Program-made: the position numbers and the translations under genes
In this document: one piece after another, positions 53,313 through 62,885 of the stretch
Position numbering within the stretch: position 1 is the stretch's first letter
Layout: each line of letters starts with the position of its first letter
NCBI GenBank assembly: GCA_021234155.1
Contig: JAJEKV010000104.1
Location: 434,001-498,000, forward strand
DNA: 64,000 nt
DNA from: Isoetes taiwanensis
Taxonomy: Eukaryota; Streptophyta; Lycopodiopsida; Isoetales; Isoetaceae
Direction: 5' to 3'
Notes under the pieces: generated by a model
Seen by the model: only the letters and a program-made list of their open reading frames with translations
The model's database searches: none
Told to the model about the DNA's origin: nothing

Positions 53313-56042
53313 CTAAAAGCATTTCGGATTGTCATCTAAACCAGCCTCGTCCTCTGCATACAAAACTTCCACATCATTTTCAGCTTCAACACGAGAGGCA
53401 ATATGATCTGTGGGCTCCAAACTTTTTAGAGACCATTCTCCACAATGTTTAATGTTCTCACAATTCAACCAATTGAAGTTAATGCAAGCATCACAAAAGC
53501 ACGAGAGTGGTCTGCATAGCAACTTTGTTGGATCTGCTGGGTTTATAGTTGACCACGTAATGTATCTCTTGAGTACCGGGTAAAGTCTTGCAATTGAATG
53601 CTTGCTGCCTGTTCACATCTGTTTTTCCAACCTCCCAAAACACCCTTTCACAATCCGATTCCTTGGCCCTTAAAACTGCACAAGCTGTTTCTGCACCTGT
53701 CACTGGCATGCCATTTTGTTTTCTCTGCTCGCTCTCAAGCCACAACTTTGCTATACCAGCCTCGCCATCATGTGTGCCTTTCCCATGGCCAGATCCAAAG
53801 AAATTCCATATCACTCGAATTTTATTTTCAACATGGTATCTACAGATTCCATACCATGTACGTGCAGATTTGAATTGAGATGCACAACCATCCGACCACA
53901 CATAATGAAGGTTTATGTGTCCACCTCCATTATTCTTAAGCCACCCCAAATGTAATTTAAAACCATGTTGCACAAAATGAGTGTCATGCTTCCTCATCAT
54001 CCAAACATAGAAATGCACTGTTTTTTTAAGCTTACCTTCTATTTTCATCATTGAAATATGGACCAAAATACTAATTTGATCAGGATTCCAATGCTCGGAT
54101 TGCACTTCTGTCCCTGGTTTCAATGTGTAGTTCTCTGCAAAGTCAACAACAGACAACACACTATTATCCGGGAGTTTCTCAACACATCTTTTAAACTGTT
54201 TGCTCTGCCCGATTAGGTGTCTTTGTAAAGTTATGATCTCAGAACTTAGCAAGCTGATTTTTCATGTTCTTTAACAAAAAACAGTGCTTTGTCATTCTGA
54301 TCAACTAATCTAAGCCTTCGGATGTACCTTTTTGGATGGCTCATTGACATATGCATATACTTGCCACCACATTCTCAATTCCATCTTCCTCGTTTGGACA
54401 GGATGTCTAATTTCTTCACTCCACATTCATCACATTAAGCCTTTGATGCATTTTAGTTTATGCCATTCATCCGTCACATATTTCTCGCAAAACTGTTGAC
54501 CTCCACAAGATACTAACATTATCAAAAGTTTTCTTGTTTGCTTGACATACTCCATTGTTTTGCTTTGGGATGCATGACACTTCTGACCGCAAGTGCAATT
54601 AACATGTAGGGATCTCCTCATATCATTGAAGGCCTTTTAATACAGATGACCGCTTGCTCATGTTTGACACAACAACATGTGTTTCTCTCCTTCAATTTCC
54701 TTATGCAATCGGGTTTTGGATACTTTAACCGTCGGCGAATTTTGGTATCAGGATTCTGATATACAAACTGTTGATAAAGCTCAGACTGCAATAACAAAAG
54801 CATTAAAGACCATGTTAGCAAAATGATGTCGGCAACCAGATGCCAAAAGAGTATTGAACTATACTATTGTACAATTAATGTATGTTCTATGTACATAAAA
54901 TGTCCATCCAACAGTTCCAATCGATGCATTCTCGTACATCTAATGTACATCTAATGTACAGCAGTACATCTAATGTACAGCCAACAGTTCCACTGAACAT
55001 CCAATGTACATCCAATGTACATCTAATTAATGTTCCAATATTAGTACATCACATTAATGTTACAATATTAGTACAACTAATGTACATATGTCTGATTTGT
55101 TTGGCTTCATTACCTGAAAGTACACTAAAATGTAGAATGATGTAATTTTGATATTCAAGTACATGTAAATGCAAAATGCATGGACATGTAATCATAATGG
55201 ATGTACATCTAAAAAGTACCTAATAGCACATCACCGCAAGATTTCTGCTACTATGTAAACAATGTAAAATGCAATACATTTCATGAGAACCATGTGTATT
55301 CATTAACGTGTCACTTTCGAACGTAACTAGAATGTCTGAGAATAAAGTCATGAAAGAATTTTGGAAGAAAACATAAACTCCAAGACCTGAATTGATTCAA
55401 TTACAAGAGCAAACCTGTGAGATATCAAGGTATTGTATTGCTTGTGTTCTCCTCTTCATGACATCTCTAACCTTTGGTGAAACTTTGGTATTGTCAAGCC
55501 AAAATTCACGAAACGACATTTTGATTGAATCATCGATTCTATTTGATCTTGGCATCCTTCCCGCCAAAGCCCATACATTTGCTCCACTTAATGACATTAT
55601 CTTCCTTCTTCTTTGCAGCTTTGGATAAATTTCTTGGTCGTGTATCTTTAGCAATTTTGAAGAAACATTCTTGTTTATATCTCCTTTTTTCCAACAATCA
55701 TTGATAACGGTGAATGTTTTGCGACCAATTTATCTTTGCTATTAGCGGACTTTACTTCTTGAAGTCCATCTTTCAAGTTTTTTTATCATTGATTTCATAA
55801 CAATAACTTCGGAAGGATTTCCAATTACAGTTCGAAAACGAGAAAAAAGCCCGTCATCTTGCAACAAACGAATCACAAAAACTAATCTTTGATCACGGAC
55901 CAAGCGTTTGCCCGAAGAATCGAGGATGCAATCCACCGACATCAACCAACACGCTTCTTTATTTGTTTTGTGGCATAACACCGCCAATGTCGGCATACTT
56001 GCGCTTAGAACCATCACTTCCATTGGAATTCTCACCCTCCAT
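53313..56042 (-). pseudogene. DFAENY-type transposase-like gene
   Basis: A start reads MEGENSNGSDGSKRKYADIG at 56042. Decayed N-terminal exons follow, including KIAKDTRPRNLSKAAKKK (about 55600-55660). A cysteine-rich part (54821-54430: CCCVKHEQA, CTCGQKCHASQ) precedes the long intact frame 54252-53491. That frame has VVDFAENYTLKPGTEVQSEH (D at 54144), VWSDGCASQFKSA (D at 53892) and FFGSGHGKGTHDGEAG (D/E near 53765). This D, D, D/E order with conserved surroundings fits an RNase H-fold transposase core; similar hypothetical proteins are widespread in eukaryotes. After a frameshift near 53515 the C-terminus continues RPLSCFCDACINFNW. Several frameshifts make it inactive. The superfamily name is left open. 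Confidence 0.7.
54870..55215. repeat. TGTACAT cluster 3
   Basis: About ten copies of AATGTACATC and related strings, with CTAATGTACATCTAATGTAC, in an apparent intron of the minus-strand gene. Confidence 0.75.
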
Positions 56043-56337
56043 GAACAGATTGAAATTGATTTGTATTTCTTGTAGATTCAATTGGCATGTGTTTGCTTCT
56101 GGAATTCCTTCGGTGTTCGTCCTGTGAAAGGGGGGAATTTCGGAAAGGGAGGGACGGATCCATTCAATTTGGTTCGGTGGTTCGGTGGTTAACCAAGAAT
56201 TTCGGGGGGAATGTCAGGGATGATCTTGCAATCATTGCATATCTGACACAAAACGACAAACCATAGTATCTTGATGTACATCTAAAATGTACCCCAAAAA
56301 AGCACAAATTCGTCCTTCAATTCAGTACGATGTACGT

Positions 56338-56359
56338 ACACCCTTTCATGCTTTTACCC
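56338..56359 (-). repeat. Right terminal inverted repeat
   Basis: Reverse complement begins GGGTAAAAGCATGAAAGG; the next bases (ACGTACATCGTAC) add further GTAC motifs. TCAC follows. Confidence 0.9.
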
Positions 56360-56500
56360 TCACAACAAAAGCCCTATTTTTGTGTGTGTGGTGCATAATG
56401 GTCAACAACCAATGGCTCACAACAAAAGTCCTCTTTTTTTGTGTGTGGTGCATAATGGGCACATGAAGGGCTTGAAGGGCGCATGTAGTGCAGTTTCCCC
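56360..56500. repeat. Minisatellite array, right of the large transposon
   Basis: Continues the array of 46941-47103: CACAACAAAAGCCC, TTTTGTGTGTGTGGTGCATA, ACCAATGGCTCAC, ending GGGCACATGAAGGGCTTGAA. Confidence 0.8.
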
Positions 56501-57117
56501 GCCGGCAACACATTTCTTATCATAACTTTTGATCCAGAGCTCTGTTTGAGATAATTTTTATTGCGTTGGAAAGCTCTCTCCGAGATCTTTTTGATAGTGT
56601 ATGATATGGATATGTTTGGTTAAGTTATCTACGCTAAAACAGCAATTTTTCGGCCGGGTCTGGTAGGCTTTCACATCCTACCAGCTGATTAATACAGGAT
56701 TGCGTTATTGGATATTGTTTTATGGCTCATTCCGAATGAAGCTTGCAAAAGATTACCATGTATTTTTAGATTTTGAGGCAGTTATTAAGCAAATTCCAAG
56801 GCTTTTAGATCCTTGTGCGAACAAGCAGAGAAGTTTCCCACTTTGGTTTCTCACCACAAGAATCCATGGAGGCCAAAGGCTGCTGTTAAATTCCAGTTGA
56901 AAAATGTTTGTGTATGGGTGTTGCAAACTTTATGACTTTCAGAATAATGGGATCAATCTGCTCTATCTTTATGGTAACTTTTACTTATGTTCTATTTGTT
57001 TTATTGTGATGAAATTCAAAAGCTACAGGTGATGAAAGCCTCAAATGAATTAAAATTTTTGTCACACCGGGGGGGAGGGGGGGTGACGTCCCTAAGGCCC
57101 TGAAGGGGCCAAAATTT
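56501..57117. other. Interval without recognised gene
   Basis: GCGTTGGAAAGCTCTCTCC at 56563 recalls the hairpin repeat at 24.7 kb but lacks its second arm. No gene recognised. Confidence 0.4.
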
Positions 57118-57718
57118 TTTTTTTGCAACACAAACCATTAACATCCAACATATAAAAATTAAATCCCCCAACACATAACAACCATTGACATTAACAACCA
57201 ACACATAACTACCATTGACATTAATTAACACAACCATTGGGTCCAACACATTTAAATTAAAATCCCCCTTAAACCCCCTTTGATTTGGGTGCATATTCAC
57301 ACGGGGGGTGACACCGGGCAACGAGAGCTGTTGGATAGGCATATTCACCCCTTATTCCTTAATCTAAACCGTACGTAAAGTTCCTCGTTTGTGGGGTATG
57401 CAAGTACAAAAATTGCTATACTGTATAACAAGATTCGCAAAATACTATAAGATTTCAAGCGGAATACTATATGATGTTGATTTCGTACGTGCAAAATACA
57501 ATTATGAGGGCTCTCGCTGCCCTACGTCATCCCCCGTGTGAATATGCACCCAAATCAAAGGGGGTTTAAGGGGGATTTTAATTTAAATGTGTTGGACCCA
57601 ATGGTTGTGTTAATTAATGTCAATGGTAGTTATGTGTTGGTTGTTAATGTCAATGGTTGTTATGTGTTGGGGGATTTAATTTTTATATGTTGGATGTTAA
57701 TGGTTTGTGTTGGGGGAT
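57118..57718. mobile_element. Foldback element with about 200-bp inverted arms
   Basis: 57118-57330 and 57507-57718 are near-perfect inverted copies: CAACACAAACCATTAACATC..GGGTGCATATTCACACGGGG against its complement. A loop of about 175 bp separates them. One arm of the same family is present at 4450-4600. Either arm can be read as a short frame (HPNQRGFKGDFNLNVLD), but the mirrored frames simply reflect the inversion. Confidence 0.85.
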
Positions 57719-58392
57719 AAGGGCTGCTCAGGTCCAACTTGGAAGTCCAAAACTTCGAAGTCCAAAAATCTCATGCCTTGAGCTTTAGATATGAAAGCTC
57801 CACTATGGTGCCTCGCTTGGAAGTCCGGTTGCTCAAGGCTATGATTGCCGACTTTGTTTTGTCTTGTAGTGAGTTTTAGAGCCAAAACGTACCGTGAGCC
57901 AGGACTTGCGTCTAGCCTCTCGCATTCTAGATATCCAATCACATTGCATTGCTTTACAGCCAATGGAAACGTACCATGAGCCAAGACTTGCATCTCGCCT
58001 CGCGTTCTAGATTCCCAACCACATTGCATAACCTTAAATACCTTCTAGGAGGGTATTATAGAACAAAGGTGATGGTCAAGAGGAATTGTTCAATGGACAT
58101 TTCAATGTAATTATTGAAGCTGACACATAATAAGGATATTGTCATTCTTATTGTAATTAGTAACAAACATGTAACATAGATTACATCACATTATTATTGA
58201 ACTAGAAAATCTTAGTAACATATATATGGGGTTAATACAAATTGGCATTCTTAAGATGTTCAATGGAGAAAGATGTAATTGGTACCCAATATAGGGTATA
58301 GAAGGTGGCCTTCAGAATAAACTTTTGCTTACAACATTTTCAAAGCTTTGTAATTTATTAGTTTCTAGATTTGTTTTGCCTGTTTAAAATAA
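57719..58392. other. Interval with a local tandem duplication
   Basis: 57880-57950 and 57962-58030 are diverged copies (AACGTACCATGAGCCAAGAC, CTCGCGTTCTAGATTCCCAA). The TCGCATTCTAGATTCCCAAT string recurs at 62055. No gene recognised. Confidence 0.5.
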
Positions 58393-58466
58393 TGAATAGA
58401 ATAGAATAGAATAGTTTTTTTAACGTCCACGGAGACCAATAGGTCATGGGACCCATACAAAATTCA
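58393..58466 (-). mobile_element. 5'-truncated LINE 3' end
   Basis: (GAATA)n then TTTTTTTAACGTCCACGGAG and ACCAATAGGTCATGGGACCC, matching the 3' terminus of the LINE at 19527-19600. Only about 55 unique bases were inserted, a typical outcome of abortive reverse transcription. Confidence 0.8.
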
Positions 58467-59269
58467 ATCTTTACTACAAAATTCAATGGTCTTTGTGAAA
58501 AATTCGCCTCGAGTACTATGTATTAACTTCAATAAAACAAAATATGCGCCATCTTAGCTAACTTCTAAATTGTGAAATTCGCCAAGTACGAAACTTACCA
58601 ACTTCCAATTTTTCCATAAGGGAAACCCTAGTTACAAACATCCAATTTAGCCCAATAAAATTATCAGTCCACCTAGAGATATGTAGTCCTCTTTAAATTG
58701 AACTGGGGTATATCTAGATAGGTTTATGTGCATATCATAAGCATTGGTGCCAAGGATTCTTCCAAAGCATTTTTCTTTTGCATGTGCAAGACTTAGATGT
58801 AGGAGCACAATCTGATGATGAGTTAATAAGTGCAGAAGATGATGGCTTGGTTGAGGACATCAGAGATGCAACCTCGACACATGGAAATGAAAAGGATGTA
58901 GATGCATCAGAAGGCATCAATAACATCACAGATATGAGCTTAGAATGGAGGCAAGTGTCCAATGTGGCTAGCGTGCATACGTGTACTTAGAGGGTTAGAA
59001 CATTGCCTGCAGAGCAGTTTTGCAAGCGTGGATTTGTATTTGCAAGAGCACAACATGATGAATTTGGCAATGAAATGTATAAGGTTCTAAATGCAACTGG
59101 TTTAAGAGTTGCCTTGAATTGATTGTTGATAATAGGAGAACAAAGGTACTTACTATTCATTTTAATAAGCATGCATAGGGAAACTTTTAGGACTATTTAT
59201 GTAGCCTATTTTTACCACTTAATGTGTCTGTTGGTCTATCATTTTGACAGGTCTAGCGATGAATCTTGT
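58467..59269 (+). other. Region with unassigned decayed coding stretches
   Basis: 58778-58990 gives an acidic frame (AQSDDELISAEDDGLVEDIR) and 59000-59120 reads LPAEQFCKRGFVFARAQHDE, FGNEMYKVLNATGLR before a stop. These look like exon remnants of an unknown gene and are not typical of the bHLH family that follows. Confidence 0.35.
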
Positions 59270-59960
59270 AGTGGGATTGGAAACAAAGCATGACGTGAAA
59301 AAATGCGCAGGGATAGGTTAAATATAAGCAAGTTGTATAAAGACTATTCTCATGCTATTATACATTCTATATTTAATTAGGAATTATTTCAACCCACACT
59401 TCTACAACTATCTACTAAATTGGAGCCACGACAACCACCAAAAGCAGACAAAAACACAATATTCAACATGCAGTTCATGTGTTGATGCGACTTCATGCGA
59501 GAACCTCAAAGATTAAAAGAGTTGAACAAAGATTCCACAAAAGAATTCAAGGTACCATCTCATTATTAGCTTAACAAGATCTTTGTTATAACTGCACTAT
59601 TTGTTTATTATCCATGTTGTGCCTTGATGCAGACTGAGAAGAACGAACTTCACAATGAGAAAATTAGTTTGAAGGCAGAGAAGGAACGATTGGAACAACA
59701 ACTTAAGACTGTTTCTATCCCACCAACCTTTATGCATCACGCTGCAGCAATGCGGTTGCTCATGTTTTCTTGATCGGCCGCATTTCATGCTCAAAATACA
59801 AGCTCAATCGGGCAAGCCAAATCCTTTACCCGGTTATCCGGGCATGGCCATGTGGTAATGGATGCCACCGGTTACAATACACTTCTCAAGATCATGTCTT
59901 AAGGTCTCCCATTTGCATAAGGATTTTTATGTTTTTTAGCGAGAACCTAGCAGCTTAACC
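59270..59960 (+). pseudogene. ILR3-like bHLH transcription factor (subgroup IVc) pseudogene
   Basis: Remnants in order. 59282-59330 reads KA, stop, REKMRRDRLN: the basic region with TGA for its cysteine. 59395-59560 reads ELEPRQPPKADKN-like sequence and PQRLKELNKDSTKEFK: the loop and second helix, decayed. A good intron border pair follows (AAG/GTACC and GATGCAG/ACTG). 59633-59700 reads TEKNELHNEKISLKAEKERL and EQQLKT: the leucine zipper-like helix. 59790-59930 reads GKPNPLPGYPGMAMW, stop, WMPP and, after a shift, TSQDHVLRSPI: the conserved C-terminus of ILR3/bHLH105/bHLH115 proteins. These factors control iron-deficiency responses in angiosperms. Three disabling changes mark it as a pseudogene that kept at least one intron. 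Confidence 0.85.
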
Positions 59961-61430
59961 CATTCATTGTATGCCAATCCATCTAACTTGATGTTGTGAA
60001 GAAGGATGACTACTATGTCAAATAAGCTGAAAACATTGTTTATCAATTACTTTATATCAAATTAAAGTTTTCTTCGATCTAGGTCAATGTGCGCTTCAAG
60101 ATATTAAAATTCTTTGATAGTGTTTGCATATGATAAATAACTTAATTATGAAAAAGCTTCTCAAAATGCATTGCAATCTTCTTTATTCATAAACCTGCAA
60201 TATTTGCGTTTTGTATTTGCTGGAGGTTACGTTATGCTTATAAGCTTACCGGGATGGATTGAGCGAAGAAGGGAGCTTGTTCCTTTGGGTTCTGATGAGG
60301 TTGGCTTGGCCAGGAGTTTCAAATCCTTCAAGCCCTGACCTGTTTCTCTCTGTTCTAGAAGAGTTTAGACGCAGCTTGTTGCATTCCGCATCTTCAATTT
60401 GGTTCAACTATCCACTGTATTGCATTCCGGCAGTCTGCTGTATTGCCCATTTGCTGCCATTGTGTTCAATTTTTGTTGGCCTTACTTTTTTTTCCAACGG
60501 GCCACATGTTCGTTTTGAACTATTGACTTTGGCTTGTATTTATTTTCTCAAAATTCTGATGGCCTTTGATCTGGCATAAAGCACGAAATATCCGCCAGAT
60601 CGATGGTCAGAAATGCAAGATGAATATGAGACCCATAAAGATGAATAAACTGATATAGGAAAAAACTATTTCTACATTGTTCACAAGAATGTAATTTTCA
60701 TGAAATTGCATTTTCACAAAAGCAATGCATTTTTTTATTTTATTTTTTTTTGTGAAAAGCAAAGAGCTCATTGTAGATCAAACTCATGTGTCCAATTGCA
60801 TTCGCCCAAGGTTCTTCAAGGAACTATCTGCCCAACACGAAGCATGCCATCGCAATGCATGATGTTGCATTTTCAAGAATGATAAGGCAAAAGACTAAGG
60901 GGGATATCTTTTGTGAAACACAACGAGCTCATTGTGGATCAAAATCATTTGTCCAATTGCATAAGGTGACGTCATCGACAAAAATAATGAAGTTTAGAAT
61001 GTTTGAATAAACACTAGGATTGCTCGGATGATCGAAAACTCAATAAGGAATAGAGATGCAAGATTACGTCATCAAAATAAATAATCACTTTTAGGGTGTT
61101 TGAATAAACACTAGGATTGCTCGGGTGATCGAATTCATCTCAATTTCTGCTCAGGAATAGAAATGCACAGTTGCATGCGAGAGCTTTTTTTGGTCAAGCG
61201 TGAACTGATGTGTTCGTTGGCATACTTCCAACCTGTTATTTTCAAACTGTTTTGTTGTTTGTCAGCCCATTCACGACAATCAAGATGATCCTATTCTTAA
61301 ATATATCTACTATATGCAAAATAACCCTAACCATCAAAAGTAAAGGAGGAAAAACCCAATGTCATCAACCTTTTCTTATCTTATCTTATCTTTATATTAA
61401 TTTTTTAATTTAATCCTGACAAAAGCCCAG
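59961..61430. other. Interval with short local repeats, no gene recognised
   Basis: GAGCTCATTGTAGATCAAA.. at 60769 recurs with changes at 60927 (GAGCTCATTGTGGATCAAAA), and GTTTGAATAAACACTAGGAT occurs at 61000 and 61100. A 106-codon frame at 60259-60579 has no recognised motif. This may be the body of the Helitron ending at 61452. Confidence 0.45.
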
Positions 61431-61452
61431 CAACGTTGGGCACTTTTTCTAG
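61425..61452 (+). mobile_element. Helitron 3' end, family 2
   Basis: On the plus strand GCCCAGC AAC GTTGGGC forms a 7-bp stem with one G-T pair, followed by ACTTTTT and CTAG, then T. The next bases (TCATAAATAAACAAGTTAAT) match 43117 (TCACAAATAAACAAGTTAAT) at the start of the shared repeat, so the Helitron sits at the edge of that repeat. The 5' end was not found. Confidence 0.7.
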
Positions 61453-61453
61453 T

Positions 61454-62055
61454 CATAAATAAACAAGTTAATTTAACTGTCGGTGTGTGATAGGATCTCA
61501 ATTTCAGTTTCAATAAATCGCAGTGGCGATCTTTGTGAGCCCAGCATGTCTAAATTTGTCACAATTCTTACACTTTGACCAACGAGGTCCGCGTGGAGGA
61601 CTTTTGGTGATTTATATGGGCACTGCAACCTATTTCAAGTCAAACGAGAATTTCAAATTTCTCTAACTAATGAATTCTTGCTTTATGAGCTAGACATAAG
61701 AATCATAAAGGCAGATAAATTTTAAAATGTAAATGAATTATGCAATGGACCATGGGAATCCTAGACTGTCTACAAACAAGGCTATAATCACAAGGGCGGC
61801 TATGAGCAAGGTAAGAGCTTTAATGACAAGACACTAGAGGCACTATGAATTGCTTAGGAGAAATTGTATAAACGATAAACTGCACTAAGTTATCTCCTGG
61901 GTTTTTATTAATGTTTTTCGTTGTTGTTACGTATAGTTTGGCTAATAACTTAGTGCAGCCCCTTATATGGTTTCTCCAAAGCAATTTATAGCGCTTCTAG
62001 TGTCTTGTCATCAAAACTCTTACCCTGCTCATAGCCGCCCTTGTGATTATAGCCT
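61454..62055. repeat. Foldback-containing repeat, copy 2
   Basis: Same-orientation copy of 43118-43830 with a deletion of about 75 bp. The inverted arms (about 61746-61855 and 61977-62055) are kept, but the second arm is truncated at GATTATAGCC and joined to TCGCATTCTAGATTCCCAAT, sequence like that at 58000. Confidence 0.8.
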
Positions 62056-62079
62056 CGCATTCTAGATTCCCAATCACAT

Positions 62080-62353
62080 CTACTTACTTAAAAAGTTTTT
62101 TTCCGGCAGTGCTAACGCCGGCGCTAACGCTTTTTCCGGCAAATGTTACGCTTTTTCCGGCATAATTCCTTCATCTTTCATTTTCTCGGTTATCATATTT
62201 CTTTTCCGGCTGAGGAGGATGGGTTTAGAAAACTGAAAGAGAGAGAAAATAGCCGGAAAAAGCGTTACATGGCCGGAAAAAGCGTAACATCCGGCGGCCG
62301 GAAAGGGCACACCGGCATCAGCAAAAACCCCCAAAAACTTTTTAAGTAAGTAG
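62080..62353. mobile_element. CCGG-rich MITE, complete copy (274 bp)
   Basis: Perfect terminal inverted repeats of 21 bp beginning CTACTTACTTAAAAAG. The inside has palindromic modules CCGGAAAAAGCGTTAC and TTTTTCCGGCAAATG arranged symmetrically. It has no coding capacity. It ends one base before the CTAG of a Helitron terminus. Confidence 0.85.
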
Positions 62354-62354
62354 A

Positions 62355-62400
62355 CTAGTAAACGTGTGCCCGGCGTTGCCGGGCTAATGTCCTGGGCATG
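62355..62400 (-). mobile_element. Helitron 3' end, family 1, second copy
   Basis: CTAGTAAACGTGTGCCCGGC followed by GTTGCCGGGCTAATGTCCTG, identical to 37738-37777. On the minus strand this is hairpin plus ACACGTTTA plus CTAG. The rest diverges from the 37.7-kb copy after about 40-70 bases. Confidence 0.75.
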
Positions 62401-62604
62401 TGTTTTTCCTCGCCTTTAACGTCCATATGCATGATATAGGCAAGATTAGACAATATTTCCCTTTGTAAATATTTTTGTTATTGAAATTGTCTAATGACAG
62501 TATCATCAATGTATTAACTTTGCATTTTTCAATTTCAACAGAAAATAATGCTTTATAACAAACGTGTTAAATCTACCTCTGAAAACAAAAATTTGGAAAG
62601 ATGG

Positions 62605-62885
62605 ATCATTTTCATCTTTCATTTTCTCGGTTATCATATTTCTTTTGAGGAGGACGGGTTTAGAAAACTGAAAGAGAGAGAAAATAGCCAGAAAAAGCGT
62701 TACATGGCCGGAAAAAGCGTAACATCCGGCGGCCGGAAAGGGCACACCGGCATCAGCAAAAACCCCCCAAAAACTTTTTAAGTAAGTAGATCTACTTAAA
62801 AAGTTTTTTTCCGGCAGTGCTAACGCCGGCGCTAACGCTTTTTCCGGCATAATTCCTTATCTTTCATTTTCTCGGTTATCATATT
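62605..62885. mobile_element. MITE of the same family with its ends joined in the middle
   Basis: 62605-62791 is the right three-fifths of the MITE, ending TTTTTAAGTAAGTAG. After the two bases AT, 62794-62885 is the left part, starting CTACTTAAAAAG and ending GGCTGAGGAGG. So right end and left end face each other across 2 bp. Compared with 62080-62353 this is a circular permutation, or two truncated copies inserted side by side. Confidence 0.75.

Larger units (their letters stand above)
47104..56359. mobile_element. 9.26-kb DNA transposon with 22-bp TIRs and TCAC target duplication
   Basis: The ends are exact inverted repeats of 22 bp, outermost GGGTAAAAGCATGAAAGG. They are flanked by TCAC on both sides (47100-47103 and 56360-56363), and removing the element restores an uninterrupted minisatellite unit. 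Inside are two convergent decayed genes: a transposase-like gene (-) and a large multi-exon gene with Ulp1-like and FCP1-like regions (+). TGTACAT clusters fill non-coding parts. The 4-bp duplication rules out a typical MULE (9 bp), hAT (8 bp) or CACTA (3 bp) element. Four-base duplications are reported for the Sola group, which is a possible but untested home. Confidence 0.85.

Noticed and set aside
47104-56359. Reading the large element as a Mutator-like (KI-MULE) transposon because of Ulp1-like cargo
   Set aside because: The flanking minisatellite shows the target duplication is only TCAC, and the transposase motifs are not of the MULE type.
57016-57720. Two mirrored short frames as a duplicated gene
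   Set aside because: They are the two arms of a foldback element read in opposite directions, rich in simple N, V and Y codons.
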